A stretch of 46,425 nucleotides of DNA. It comes from a virus. Made by a program: the position numbers and the translations under genes. This document shows, piece by piece, positions 14,668-23,819 of the stretch. Where the stretch lies: positions 1-46,425 of the IMG/VR virus record IMGVR_UViG_3300046524_000595. One strand, 5' to 3'. The notes below the pieces were generated by a model. It did not search any database. It saw only the letters and a program-made list of their open reading frames with translations, and was not told the origin of the DNA. The stretch's first letter is position 1; each line of letters starts with the position of its first letter.

Positions 14668-15948
14668 TCATGTGGGGCTTTCTTCCTTGGTTGTTTGCAG
14701 CCGTTGGAATTCTCGATTAACCGCTCTCTTAGCTGTCTTCTCTGATGCATACAGCCACCGCAACCGTCGAGGTTTGCTCTGGTCGCCAGCAGTCACTGTT
14801 TTCTCTTGCCCGGTTTTTTTGTCGCGGTAGTGAGCAATGATCCCTGTGAAGTCTCCCTTGTTCTCCTCCGCCAGATCCTCAACAGTGTCCTCCGGTAACT
14901 TGCTCTCCAGCTCAAGGCTGACGGTGTAACCGTTATCTGCGCTGAGCGTGTGTTGCACATTTCCGCCGTACCAAATGATTTCGTCTATCTCAGGCTTCAC
15001 ACCTTCCAACGTATAGGTCAACTCAGGTATCAGATCCGGTCTGCCCATGGCCAGGGTATAGCTGAGCGTCGCGCTGCCACGTTGTAGGCGATTGAACTCG
15101 GCCCGCGCGGCGCGCAGGGCTGACTGTCGGTCACTGTAGGTGTGCCGCAGATCCTTAAGGTTTTCGCCACCGCCGGCGATGGCTTCTTGTTTCTTGGCGC
15201 TGTTCACATCGTAGAAGTAAGCGCGCACGCCGTCGTAGCTATCTCGGTCTGCTTGCAGGTAGCGGTGCTGGTCGCCGTCGGCGCGGGTAAGCGTGATGTG
15301 GGGCAGCTCGGCGCCGCTGGCGGTCTTGCCACCGCCGGCGGGCAGGCACAACAGGCAACCGGCTTTGACTGTGACCACGGCGTCGAACTCTTCGCCGACA
15401 CGGCTGATCAGGTTGGCGTCGGACTCGCTGGCCTGGTCCAGTTGCAGGATAGGCAAACCGTCGAGCGCGCCGGCGATGGTGGCGGTCAGACCGTTGCCTA
15501 GGGCGATATCGCCCAACACGTCACCGAGCGTGGTGTTGCTCCAGCTACGCTCGCGTTTGGTTTTCAGGCCTTTGCGCAGATCTGCGGATCGGGCACGGAT
15601 ACTCAGCACGTCGGGCGCGCCCGAATGCTCGGTTTCATCGACGGTGTAAGTGCCCTTGTCGACCAGTCCGGTATCACTCCAGCCGAGCCACAACTGAACC
15701 ACCGCGCCTTTTCGCGGGATGGCGAGCAGTCCGTCGTGGTCGCTGAGGGTGATGCTCAGTTGATCGGCCTCGATGCCGCGATTGTCGGTCAGGTCGAGGC
15801 TCATCAGGCGCGGGCTGATCAGTTGGGCGATGTCGTTGCCGTCCACGGTGATACGGAACGCTGGCACCGGGTAAGCCGCCTCGCGTTTATAGCGCTCGAT
15901 GGTCTTGTCCAGAAAACCGGTGACGCGGGAGAGGGGGGCATCGATCAC
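14668..15948 (-). CDS. D: baseplate hub / late control protein D
   Basis: The product is 426 aa, a little longer than P2 D (about 387). It is the hub that connects the tail tube to the spike in contractile tails. Characteristic segments are SLDLTDNRGIEADQLSITL (49-67), VQLWLGWSDTGLVDKGTYTV (84-103) and a C-terminal YTLEGVKPEIDEIIWY region. It is the last gene of the FI-D operon. Its ATG overlaps the U stop. The final 60 residues are Lys/Arg-rich and may be specific to this phage. Confidence 0.92.
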   Translation of the reverse strand: MIDAPLSRVTGFLDKTIERYKREAAYPVPAFRITVDGNDIAQLISPRLMSLDLTDNRGIEADQLSITLSDHDGLLAIPRKGAVVQLWLGWSDTGLVDKGTYTVDETEHSGAPDVLSIRARSADLRKGLKTKRERSWSNTTLGDVLGDIALGNGLTATIAGALDGLPILQLDQASESDANLISRVGEEFDAVVTVKAGCLLCLPAGGGKTASGAELPHITLTRADGDQHRYLQADRDSYDGVRAYFYDVNSAKKQEAIAGGGENLKDLRHTYSDRQSALRAARAEFNRLQRGSATLSYTLAMGRPDLIPELTYTLEGVKPEIDEIIWYGGNVQHTLSADNGYTVSLELESKLPEDTVEDLAEENKGDFTGIIAHYRDKKTGQEKTVTAGDQSKPRRLRWLYASEKTAKRAVNREFQRLQTTKEESPT

Positions 15949-16385
15949 AGCAGCGCCCTCATGATGCTGACGCCAGCGCTGGTACCGGCGCCGATTAGGT
16001 CGATGCGGTCGTCATCGATGCGCTTGAGGCTGAGGGTGAATTCGATGCGGCGCGGTGTGCCGTCGCGGAAGAAGATTGTCTTGGTCTCGCTCAGGCTTTC
16101 GATGATCCATAGGCCGTAGATGCGGCCGCTGCCTTCGACCATTGGCCATGCCTTGCCGGTGTTGGCCATCAAGCGCAAGGCGTCGAGGCTCAGGGCGCTG
16201 CCGGCGAGTTCCGGCAGGATGATGCCGGGCAGGGTAATGGAGTCATCACCACGGCCGACGAACTGGCGGGCCGGCGCGGCGCCGACGCGATTGCTGCTGG
16301 CGTGGCGCCATTCGGTTTGGCGTTGCAGTTCCTGGTAGGCGGCGGTGGAGAGGCTGAAAACGAACATGCCCAGTGCAAGCATCAT
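15945..16385 (-). CDS. U: tail protein U
   Basis: The product is 146 aa, close to P2 U (about 159). U is a minor tail component needed for tail assembly. The sequence runs MMLALGMFVFSLSTAAYQEL at the start, with family-typical GRIYGLWIIESLSE and RRIEFTLSLKR later. Either of the two initial Met codons could be used. It follows the tape measure gene with a short gap and is coupled to D by a 4-bp overlap. Confidence 0.9.
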   Translation of the reverse strand: MMLALGMFVFSLSTAAYQELQRQTEWRHASSNRVGAAPARQFVGRGDDSITLPGIILPELAGSALSLDALRLMANTGKAWPMVEGSGRIYGLWIIESLSETKTIFFRDGTPRRIEFTLSLKRIDDDRIDLIGAGTSAGVSIMRALL

Positions 16386-16391
16386 GGGGGG

Positions 16392-19115
16392 TTACTCCAG
16401 GTCGGACAGTTTGCTGCGCTGGCGGGCGCTCTTTTCGCTGGAGACGCGGGCCAGCTCGGCGCGCACGGCGCGGGCGATGGCGCGCTCATCCATGCCGGGC
16501 GTGGTGTGGATGTTGATTTCGTAGCTGTCGTGGCTGTCGTAGGCAGCGGCCGGCGCCGGGCTGATGGGCGCGCGATTGTCGATCGACACTGAAGAGGATG
16601 CGGCGGCGCCGGTCGGCAACTGCGGCAGCCCAATGGCGCCGAGCGGGCCAGCCACGGTGCCGAGCGCACGTTGCCCGGCAGACACGACTTGTTTACCCAT
16701 GTCGGTGATGGCGCCCAGCGGGCCATCCTGGCCACCTTGCAGACCTTGGGTCAGCCCGGCCATGGTGAAGCCGCCGAGCGCGGTGAACACGCGAGACGGG
16801 CTGTGGATACCGAGCTTTTCCTTGAACATGTTGATGGCCGAATCAGCAATAGAACTGACGGCACTCGTGATTTGCCCTAACCCAGCGAGCAGTCCGTTGA
16901 CCAGACCGTTGACCAACATGTTGCCGAACTCGGTAAAGCGGCTCGGCAGATCCACGCCGAGGTAGCTCAGTACGCCAGCGAAGGCCTGGTAGATCAGGCC
17001 GATGGGGCTGAAGTTGGCGAGCGTGTTGAGGATGCCGCCGATGCCGCCACTGAAGCCGGCTTTGATCTCAGTCCAGGCGTTGCTGAAGTAGAGTTTCACC
17101 GCGTCCCAGTTGCTGTAGATCAGGTAAGCCGCACCGGCGAGCACGGCAACGACGGCACCGATGGCCAGCGCCACCGGGTTGGTGGCGAGGCCCCACAGGG
17201 CAATGCTGACGGTTCGCAGGGCGGTTACCAGTGCGCCGCTGAGTGTGCTGGCCAGCGTGCGAAGGCCTTGGCCCAGCATAGGGAGTGCATTGCGGGCCAG
17301 ACCGGTGATGGTCGGGGCGAGCTTTTGCATAATTCTCAGCGTGCCACCACCCTGCATGCCGAACATTGCCATGCCGTAACGAATCACGGCAAACGGGCCG
17401 AGCAGGCTGGCCATGCCGATGGCCAAACCACCGAACACGAACGACAGACCGGCAACCAGCGCAACGACTTTGACCAGGCCGCCGGCGAGTTTTGGGTTTT
17501 CCCGCGCCCAAGCGCCGACGTTGTTGGCGACTTCACCGAGAGTGTTGATCAGCTCTTTCAGCTCCGGCGCGACGGCGGCACCGAACTCGGCCATGGCGTT
17601 GGTGAAGCTGCCTTCGGCGGCTTCCATCACATTGGTCAAGGTGCTAAGTTGCTCATTGACCCGCGTACGCAGGTCGGCCTGATTCTGGAGCTTCTGCTGC
17701 ACCTCTTTGTAACCCGCCAGCCCCTTGTTCATCATCGTGTTCAGGGTGGTCATGGTTTCCGAGTCATCACCGAACAAGTCCTTGATGGTCTCGGTACGGT
17801 CTTCGTCGTTCAGCCCCTTGAGCTTTTCGACCTGGGCGAACAGGTTCTCCAGCCCGGCGAAGTTGCCTTCCTTGTTGGTGAAGCTGAATTGAATCTTCTG
17901 GCCCTTGAGTTGGCGGATCTTGTTGACGTCGTCGACCTTGTCCTTGTTCAAGCCCGCCTGAAAGATTTTGCGGAATGCGTTACCTGCGGCGCCGCCTTCC
18001 ATGCCGGCCTGATCCATCATGATCAGCAACGGGGCCAGTTCGTTGGCAGCCTCAATACCGGATTTCTTGATGGTGTCCGTCACCGGGGCGATCTTGCTGA
18101 AGCCCTGCAGCATGTTGGTTGAATCGACACCGGAGTAGAACCCGCGCTGAATGGTGTCCATCAGCGCCATCATGTCCTTCTCGGACGTGCGCGTGGCGTC
18201 CTGCATCTTGGCGGCGAACTCGGCGGCTTCGGCCACCGGCATTTTCAACTGCACGCCTAGGTACGCGGCGGCTTCGCCGGTACCGCCGAGGATGCTTTGC
18301 GCGCTGAGGCCCTGGCGCCGCAGCATGGTCATCATTTCTTGAAAATCGGCGGTGGTACCAGGCAAGCGGTCGCCCAGTTTGGTGGCGAGGTCGGTGATCT
18401 TTTGGAAGTCCTCGGCCACCTTGCCGGTGTTGTCCATCATGGACACTTTCAGTTGCGTGGCTGAGTCTTCGTTCGGTGCAAATGCGCCCACGGCTTTGGC
18501 CAGCGGGCGGCTCGCCGCGTAACCCACGCCCATCCCGGCGGCACCGTTGACCGCCATGTCACTCGCAAGGCTTTGCGTCTTCGCCAGTTTGGCGCGTTCG
18601 GCGGCCATGCGTTTTTGCTGGGCATTCAGCGCGACCAGTCGCTTGCCCTGTTCGCTGATCGTGTTGTTGGTGGCGCCGATCTGCTCGCGCAGCTGGCGTT
18701 CGTGGGTGCCGAGGTCTTTGGTGCTGATCCCTGCGCTGTACAGCTTCGAACGCAATGTCTGCAACTGTTCGGACTGCTGCTGGTGCTGTTCCTTGAGCCG
18801 CTGAGCCTCACGCACGGCCGTGCGGAAATCCTTGGCCATGGCCTTGGTCGGAACGCCTGTGGCGGCAAACTGCTGACTGAGCGCACGCACTTTGTCGCGG
18901 GCTGAGGTGAGGGCGGTTTCGGTCTGCTCAGCGGCGGCGCGCTGGGTTCGCCAAGCGCTGACGTCTTTCTGCTGAGCGTTGAGTTCCTTGAGGCGGTCGC
19001 GGGCGTCCTTGAGTGCGCGGGCAGCGCCGATGCTGCCCTTGTCGATGGCCTTCAGGGGGCCGCTCGCCCGGTCAATCGCGTTGAGCAGTACCTGAAGTTT
19101 TAAGTCATTCGCCAT
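16392..19115 (-). CDS. T: tail tape measure protein T
   Basis: The product is 907 aa, somewhat longer than P2 T (about 815); this length sets the tail length. The N-terminal 180 residues are long charged helices. A TMP-core region follows with conserved PMTVGA-like segments (LKVSMMDNTGKVAEDF), then several hydrophobic segments at about 560-680 that are thought to enter the host membrane during DNA delivery. The gene starts inside the last codons of E', in the usual P2 arrangement. Confidence 0.94.
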   Translation of the reverse strand: MANDLKLQVLLNAIDRASGPLKAIDKGSIGAARALKDARDRLKELNAQQKDVSAWRTQRAAAEQTETALTSARDKVRALSQQFAATGVPTKAMAKDFRTAVREAQRLKEQHQQQSEQLQTLRSKLYSAGISTKDLGTHERQLREQIGATNNTISEQGKRLVALNAQQKRMAAERAKLAKTQSLASDMAVNGAAGMGVGYAASRPLAKAVGAFAPNEDSATQLKVSMMDNTGKVAEDFQKITDLATKLGDRLPGTTADFQEMMTMLRRQGLSAQSILGGTGEAAAYLGVQLKMPVAEAAEFAAKMQDATRTSEKDMMALMDTIQRGFYSGVDSTNMLQGFSKIAPVTDTIKKSGIEAANELAPLLIMMDQAGMEGGAAGNAFRKIFQAGLNKDKVDDVNKIRQLKGQKIQFSFTNKEGNFAGLENLFAQVEKLKGLNDEDRTETIKDLFGDDSETMTTLNTMMNKGLAGYKEVQQKLQNQADLRTRVNEQLSTLTNVMEAAEGSFTNAMAEFGAAVAPELKELINTLGEVANNVGAWARENPKLAGGLVKVVALVAGLSFVFGGLAIGMASLLGPFAVIRYGMAMFGMQGGGTLRIMQKLAPTITGLARNALPMLGQGLRTLASTLSGALVTALRTVSIALWGLATNPVALAIGAVVAVLAGAAYLIYSNWDAVKLYFSNAWTEIKAGFSGGIGGILNTLANFSPIGLIYQAFAGVLSYLGVDLPSRFTEFGNMLVNGLVNGLLAGLGQITSAVSSIADSAINMFKEKLGIHSPSRVFTALGGFTMAGLTQGLQGGQDGPLGAITDMGKQVVSAGQRALGTVAGPLGAIGLPQLPTGAAASSSVSIDNRAPISPAPAAAYDSHDSYEINIHTTPGMDERAIARAVRAELARVSSEKSARQRSKLSDLE

Positions 19116-19224
19116 CGGTGGAACTCCGCACCCTGGCGCGCTCGCGCCAGTCCATCAGTTCTTGCAGGCCCAGTTGGTCCATATCAGCCGGCGCCCAGTG
19201 AAAAACCACGGCCAGATCGGCCAT
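19105..19224 (-). CDS. GpE' tail assembly chaperone part (frameshift product)
   Basis: This 39-codon frame encodes MADLAVVFHWAPADMDQLGL and ends WRERARVRSSTDGE, a clear GpE'-family sequence. In P2 it is made as the C-terminal part of an E+E' fusion. Here too the frame is reached from E by a -1 shift at 19275-19281, and the ATG at 19224 is in the shifted frame. The stop overlaps the T start by 11 bp. The protein probably chaperones the tape measure during tail assembly. Confidence 0.88.
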   Translation of the reverse strand: MADLAVVFHWAPADMDQLGLQELMDWRERARVRSSTDGE

Positions 19225-19232
19225 GGCGTCCT

Positions 19233-19565
19233 CTACGCAACGAGGGAGGCGTCCGTCCTCACCGACTTCTGCAACAAAAAATGCGCGACCTTGTTGCCAC
19301 AGGCGAGCAGGTCGGCCGGGTCCATGCCGGCGGCTTCGGTGGCGGTGATGCTTGGCGAAGTGATGCGCGGCAATACCTTGAGCAGGGCGGCGACGTCGAG
19401 GTTCAGCAGGTCCACCAGGTGAACGCCGCGCAGCTCACCGGAACAGGGCTTGCGCAGGGTGAGGCTGTCGATTTGATTCTTGCCGCGCAGGATCGCGGTA
19501 TCGAGGACGACGGTATTGTCATCTACTGCCGGCAGGGCTTCGGTATTGGTTTCTTCGGTGTTCAT
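19233..19565 (-). CDS. E: tail assembly protein E
   Basis: The product is 110 aa, close to P2 E (about 91), with the family segment LRKPCSGELRGVHLVDLLNL and LPRITSPSIT. It is the shorter of the two tail assembly chaperones. Near its 3' end, codons CAT TTT TTG contain the heptamer T TTT TTG, the same slippery sequence used in P2. A fraction of ribosomes should shift -1 there and continue into E'. Confidence 0.92.
   Translation of the reverse strand: MNTEETNTEALPAVDDNTVVLDTAILRGKNQIDSLTLRKPCSGELRGVHLVDLLNLDVAALLKVLPRITSPSITATEAAGMDPADLLACGNKVAHFLLQKSVRTDASLVA
19275..19281 (-). other. programmed -1 frameshift site in E
   Basis: The heptamer T TTT TTG is correctly phased (X XXY YYZ) in the E frame, 14 codons before the E stop. 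After a -1 shift the reading runs without a stop through 19224 into E' and ends at 19105. This is the conserved G/GT-like arrangement of long-tailed phages. The two frames should not be treated as separate genes or as a broken gene. Confidence 0.85.
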
Positions 19566-19598
19566 GTGCTGCTCCAGGTAATGGATTTAGGGAGTGGT

Positions 19599-20114
19599 TC
19601 AAAGGCCGATTGCGGAGCGCTGTTTCTCCAGCATGTCCACGCCGTTGACCTTCTCGATGAAGTTGAGCAGGTCGATCTCGATGATGTCTTCGTTGTCGAC
19701 GATCAGCTTGTAGTAGCTGCAGGTGGTGGTGATGCTGTGTTCGGTGTCTTCACCAGGTGCCGCGTCGCCCATCTCGATGGTTTCGTGACGGCCGCGCACG
19801 ATGATTTCCACGGCGCTTACTTCACCGGTGTCGTCCTGCTGGAACGAGCCGGCGAAGCGCAGTTGCACACCGGACGCGTTGACGCTGCCGAACTGCTTGA
19901 GCGCGATCAGATCCAGCCCACCGGTTTTCCATTCGAACTGGATTCCGTCATCCGAGAAGCCGAGGTCAGCCTTGACCGGGCCGTTCATACCGCCGCCGCG
20001 ATAGCTTTCCATCTTGCGTCCGAGCGGCGGCGGGGTGACGCTTTTGGCAACGCCCTGGTAGGTGTTGCCGTCGTTGAACAGGTTCATGTTTTTGAGTTTG
20101 CGAGGCATGGCCAT
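19599..20114 (-). CDS. FII: major tail tube protein FII
   Basis: The product is 171 aa, the same size as P2 FII (about 172). It forms the inner tube through which DNA passes. The start reads MAMPRKLKNMNLFNDGNTYQ; the Met at 20108 is an alternative start. Family segments GLDLIALKQFGSV and VRGRHETIEMGDAAPG are present. The gene follows the sheath gene with a 46-bp gap and precedes E, as in P2. Confidence 0.95.
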   Translation of the reverse strand: MAMPRKLKNMNLFNDGNTYQGVAKSVTPPPLGRKMESYRGGGMNGPVKADLGFSDDGIQFEWKTGGLDLIALKQFGSVNASGVQLRFAGSFQQDDTGEVSAVEIIVRGRHETIEMGDAAPGEDTEHSITTTCSYYKLIVDNEDIIEIDLLNFIEKVNGVDMLEKQRSAIGL

Positions 20115-20160
20115 GGCGTTGGTCTCCGGGGTACGGACTCCCCCGCAGGGGAGCGCCGAT

Positions 20161-21330
20161 TCAGGCGTTCACTTTGCTGGCGAACTGGATCAGGTAGCGG
20201 TCGGTGATGCGCTGGCGAAGAGTCAGGTCTTCCAGCGGCGGCACGGGCGTGTAGTCGTAATCGAGGTAGAGCTTGCCGGCCTTGAGCGTGTCCTTGTCGT
20301 TGATCTCTTCCGGGTACCAGCAGTCGCCGCCTATCAGGTAGCCGCTGCCGACCATTTCGCGGAATTTGGCCTTGATGCTCTCGATCATGTCGCGCACCAG
20401 GGACGGGTGCATGGGCTTGTCCACGGCCCACATCTGCGCTTCGGCCATGGTGTCGGCGAGGATCTGTGCGGTGCGGGTGTAGTTCTCGAACGCAAACAGG
20501 GGATCGTCGCTGCACGTGCGACTGCCCCAGAAGCGGAAGCCGCCCTCGTTGATCAACGTGGTGACTTCGTTGCCGTTAAGGTAATTGGCATCGGTGGCGG
20601 GGTTTTGCAGATCCCAGAACACGTCGGCGCTGATGCCGGTGACGCCGTTGACGGCGACGTTGGACAGAGTTTTGTGCCAGCCCACTTCCTGGTCAATTTT
20701 GGCGCGTAAGCCGAGGGCATGGGCAACGGCCGATGCCTTCATCGTAGCGTTGGTGGCGGTGTCCCAGTTCTGGAAGTCTGGCCAGATCACCATGGCTTCT
20801 CGGGCACCGAAGTTTTCGCGGTAGGCAACCGCTTCTTCCTTGGTCTTGCAGTCCCAGGCACTGACGTAGCAGAAGGCGCGCAACTGTTGGCCGATGCTGA
20901 CCAGCGCGGTGGCCACCGGCTGACTGTCGAGGCCTGGCACACCAAGGATGCGCGGCACCATGCCGACTTTGGCCTTGGCAGCGAGCAGGGCCTTCATGCC
21001 GGTGTACTTGCCGTCTGCGGTGGTGGTGCCGATCAGCGCGCTGATGGTTTCCGCTTCGGTGGCGCCTTCTTTGACGCGCACGACAATGGTGTATGGACGT
21101 GTCTGACCTGCGATGGCTTGCAGGCTGGCGGCGAGGGTGCCTTTAACGCCGGCCTTGCCGATGGCCGTCTGCACATTGGTGAGCAATACGGGCGTGTCGA
21201 TTGGGAATGCAGTCGCGTCGGCGTCGTCGGCCGTGCAGACCATGCCGATGACAGCGGTGGGGATGGTGCGAATAGGGCGGGTGCCGTCGTTGAGTTCGAG
21301 CACCCGCACGCCGTGAAGATAATCGGCCAT
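20161..21330 (-). CDS. FI: contractile tail sheath protein FI
   Basis: The product is 389 aa, against about 396 in P2. It forms the contractile sheath. The start MADYLHGVRVLELNDGTRPI and the later segments FWGSRTCSDDPLFAFENYTR and YLIGGDCWYPEEIN are typical. An upstream Met at 21366 is rejected because the family starts at MADYLHG. It is the first gene of the FI-FII-E-E'-T-U-D operon. An Ogr-type dyad is centred 86 bp upstream. Confidence 0.96.
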   Translation of the reverse strand: MADYLHGVRVLELNDGTRPIRTIPTAVIGMVCTADDADATAFPIDTPVLLTNVQTAIGKAGVKGTLAASLQAIAGQTRPYTIVVRVKEGATEAETISALIGTTTADGKYTGMKALLAAKAKVGMVPRILGVPGLDSQPVATALVSIGQQLRAFCYVSAWDCKTKEEAVAYRENFGAREAMVIWPDFQNWDTATNATMKASAVAHALGLRAKIDQEVGWHKTLSNVAVNGVTGISADVFWDLQNPATDANYLNGNEVTTLINEGGFRFWGSRTCSDDPLFAFENYTRTAQILADTMAEAQMWAVDKPMHPSLVRDMIESIKAKFREMVGSGYLIGGDCWYPEEINDKDTLKAGKLYLDYDYTPVPPLEDLTLRQRITDRYLIQFASKVNA

Positions 21331-21360
21331 GGTTTTGCCTGCGCAGTAAATGGGATGACG

Positions 21361-21425
21361 CTGCACAGGCTGCCGCGCGCGCGCCGAATGGGCGAGGGCG
21401 GGGAGTTGTAGAGAGGGGCGCTACA
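21361..21425 (-). promoter_or_regulatory. late promoter P-FI with Ogr-type dyad
   Basis: The dyad TGTAGAGAGGGGCGCTACA (21407-21425, TGTA-N11-TACA) is centred at 21416. A -10-like hexamer CAGCCT (minus strand, 21372-21367) ends exactly 49 bp from that centre. This predicts a transcription start near 21360 and a leader of about 30 nt before FI. The geometry is the same as at the P/O and V promoters. The dyad overlaps the hairpin at 21415-21437. Confidence 0.65.
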
Positions 21426-21437
21426 GGGTAGCGCCTC
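21415..21437. terminator. hairpin between G and FI
   Basis: GGGGCGCTA pairs with TAGCGCCTC (9 bp including one G-U) across a 5-nt loop. It lies just after the G stop (21454) and could end the V-G operon before the FI promoter. No U tract follows on the minus strand, so termination strength is uncertain. Confidence 0.4.
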
Positions 21438-21453
21438 AGGGGAATGGGGTGGG

Positions 21454-22005
21454 TTACGATTCGACGGCAGGTGTTGTGGAGTCTGGCCAACCTTCGTACA
21501 GCATTTCATCCTGGTATTCGCCGGCCTCGATTGCGCGCAGCAATGCCAGCTCACGGTCAAAGCAAGCCTGAACGTGCGCTCGCACCGCCTTGGCGATTGC
21601 AATAATTTGCACCGATCCGATCTCGACAAAACCGGTCACCGTCTTGAAGTTGCAGCGGTATTCAGGATCGAGCACAGCAGATAACCCGGTACTGGCAATC
21701 AGCGCCTGGCTGTCGCGGGTCGTCTCGATGGCCAGCCCCTCGACGATGACTCCCGTGCCCTCACGCCTGAATCGTTCGGCGGCGACAACTTCGGCCTGTT
21801 GCTCGGGGGTTATGACCGGCGAGCCTGGCGGCGAAAAATGCCAAGAGCCGTCGCTTTCGATCGCACACCAGCCCACCCTGGGCGCAGGTTCGATGCCGTC
21901 CATACAAACCCAGACCGTAGATGGGTGATAGGCTTTCGAGATATCCCCATCCACCTTGGCCAGCTCGAATACCTGATCGCCGTAGATCCGCGCATAAATA
22001 CTCAT
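21454..22005 (-). CDS. G: tail fibre assembly protein (DUF4376-like), G equivalent
   Basis: The product is 183 aa, similar in size to P2 G (about 175). The N-terminus (MSIYARIYGDQVFELAK) interacts with the fibre gene context. The C-terminal half (RDSQALIASTGLSAV...FKTVTGFVEI) is a DUF4376-type domain. This protein is expected to chaperone trimerisation of the fibre upstream. Its ATG overlaps the TGA of the fibre gene. Confidence 0.82.
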   Translation of the reverse strand: MSIYARIYGDQVFELAKVDGDISKAYHPSTVWVCMDGIEPAPRVGWCAIESDGSWHFSPPGSPVITPEQQAEVVAAERFRREGTGVIVEGLAIETTRDSQALIASTGLSAVLDPEYRCNFKTVTGFVEIGSVQIIAIAKAVRAHVQACFDRELALLRAIEAGEYQDEMLYEGWPDSTTPAVES

Positions 22006-23819
22006 GTCCACTCCTCAATATCGACCCAGCCATCGGCGCCATGCCCGCCACGCAGATGCGTCGGGCACGATGGAAGCGCCACAGCGCCACCACCACCCGA
22101 ACCTGGATTAGTCGCGTCATTGCCGGGCTGGCTTGTTCCGATAGGGTTGCCACCCGGTCCCATTTCGCTAGCCCCTCCCTCGCCAGACACTACAAAATCC
22201 AGCTTGGGTGCAATGACGCCGCCACCACCCTTACCGGTTCCATTGTTAACGGTAGCGCCGACTGCTGGTTGCGAATTGGGGGTGGAGCCGAGGTACAGCG
22301 GCGGCGCGACATTTGCGGACAGACCGCCTCCAATCCCGCCTGGACCGGTCACCAAAGAACCGAATGAAGTAGCCCCACCGTTTCCACCTTGGGCGACCAG
22401 CACACCGATACCCCCCTTGCCAATCGTCACCAGCACGCCATCGAAGCCGCTGGTGATCCATGTATCAAACGGCGCTCCCGCACCTCCGCCGCAACCAGCG
22501 GAAACCTGACTAGACGAGGTTGAAGCAGCGCCGCCGCCGGCGGCGCCTGCCCCTTGGCCTTTCACCCTGATTTTGTTGGTTCCAGGTGTGGAGTAATAAA
22601 CCTGCGTGGCGCGAATTCGACGCGTCCCGATGAGACGCCCGGTAGCCTTGCGAACTTCATCGGCCAGAACACCGACGTCAATCACGCCCTGATTAACCGG
22701 CGAGCTCCACGCCTTAATGCACCACATCACCGCGACGTTGCGCGGGCGGGTTACACCGCCGCCAGACGGGTATTGGCTATAGGCGACGCCTGCTGTCGTG
22801 TATGTGATCCCAACACCGGGATAGTCCGTGTCCTTGTAAAGATCCGCCTGCGCCTCGACCGAAGAACCGCGCACAATGTCGACCGATGCACCGCCCGTAT
22901 AGTTGGTGTCAAAGACAGCAAGCGTACCTAGCTGCGTGCTACCAATCGCCCGCCCCGTATCAATACCCCGGCCATGATCCCAGCCGCGTAGAAACTCAGC
23001 GCGCAGATCTGGTAAGCGGAATTTGCTTGCCCCCTCGTTGCCCTTGTTGAATGCCGTACCGAGGAACGTGGACAGATCCGGGTATGCCGCGATGGTCTGA
23101 ACGCTGCCATCAAGTTCAAGAAAACCGGCCGGCATTTTGTTAACCGGGAACGCCACCACGGTGCCCACGGGCATGGCTGTAGCCTTTGCAATCAGCGCAT
23201 CTACTTCAGCCGCGGTATAGGTATCCTTGATACCCATTCCAGCCAATGTGTCCGGGTTATCTCCCGACTGGACAATCCCTCTGTTGTCGATTTTGACTCG
23301 CGTGAATTGCCCAGCCTGTTTGTCCGTAGTTAGAGCTGTTTTTACGGAGTCGTCCACGTATTTTCGGGTGGCTAACACCACCGAAGGGTCAATCTTTAGC
23401 TGAATGTTTGACGTGCCGCTGGTGATGATGTGCATCCGCACCACCTGGTTGCGGCCGGAGCCTTGGGCGAGCAAAGGTTTATAGCTCGGCGCCATGTTGG
23501 CAACGGCGGAGAACACGCCGTCCTTGTCTTCGAGAGCCAGTTCGCGCATCCACCAACCGCCAACGTCGGGTGGCAATACCAGCTCGGCGATCAGGACGTT
23601 GTCATCAGTAGGCGAAACGAACAGCTGGTTCAGCTGAGCGCGGTACCGCTGATTGATCAGCTTTGTCTGCGAGGGACTGGGAACCGGGTCGGTGCCGTTG
23701 GCATCGCCAATCAGCATGTGGCTCGGCTCCCACGGAATGCCGAGGGCGTCGCAGTTGGTTTTCTTGGCGGCGCCCTGCGTCGTCAGCATGCCGCCGAAAA
23801 TAGAGTTCTGATCAACCAT
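22002..23819 (-). CDS. H: tail fibre H with collar domain and glycine-rich tip
   Basis: The product is 605 aa. Residues 1-150 (MVDQNSIFGGMLTTQGAAKK onwards) are the P2 H-type baseplate-attachment domain, with VGGWWMRELALEDKDG. A collar domain follows at about 215-300 (PVGTVVAFP, FRLPDLRAEFLRGWDHGRGI). The last 170 residues are Gly/Ala/Ser-rich with many GGGG and GAGA runs and probably form a polyglycine-helix receptor-binding tip. That tip is where host range is set and where recombination is expected. The Met at 23819 is chosen over 23831 because the family starts MVDQ. Confidence 0.92.
   Translation of the reverse strand: MVDQNSIFGGMLTTQGAAKKTNCDALGIPWEPSHMLIGDANGTDPVPSPSQTKLINQRYRAQLNQLFVSPTDDNVLIAELVLPPDVGGWWMRELALEDKDGVFSAVANMAPSYKPLLAQGSGRNQVVRMHIITSGTSNIQLKIDPSVVLATRKYVDDSVKTALTTDKQAGQFTRVKIDNRGIVQSGDNPDTLAGMGIKDTYTAAEVDALIAKATAMPVGTVVAFPVNKMPAGFLELDGSVQTIAAYPDLSTFLGTAFNKGNEGASKFRLPDLRAEFLRGWDHGRGIDTGRAIGSTQLGTLAVFDTNYTGGASVDIVRGSSVEAQADLYKDTDYPGVGITYTTAGVAYSQYPSGGGVTRPRNVAVMWCIKAWSSPVNQGVIDVGVLADEVRKATGRLIGTRRIRATQVYYSTPGTNKIRVKGQGAGAAGGGAASTSSSQVSAGCGGGAGAPFDTWITSGFDGVLVTIGKGGIGVLVAQGGNGGATSFGSLVTGPGGIGGGLSANVAPPLYLGSTPNSQPAVGATVNNGTGKGGGGVIAPKLDFVVSGEGGASEMGPGGNPIGTSQPGNDATNPGSGGGGAVALPSCPTHLRGGHGADGWVDIEEWT

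Noticed and set aside
19105-19565. E/E' as a gene broken by a sequencing frameshift
   Set aside because: The slippery heptamer and phase match the conserved programmed frameshift of P2-like phages.
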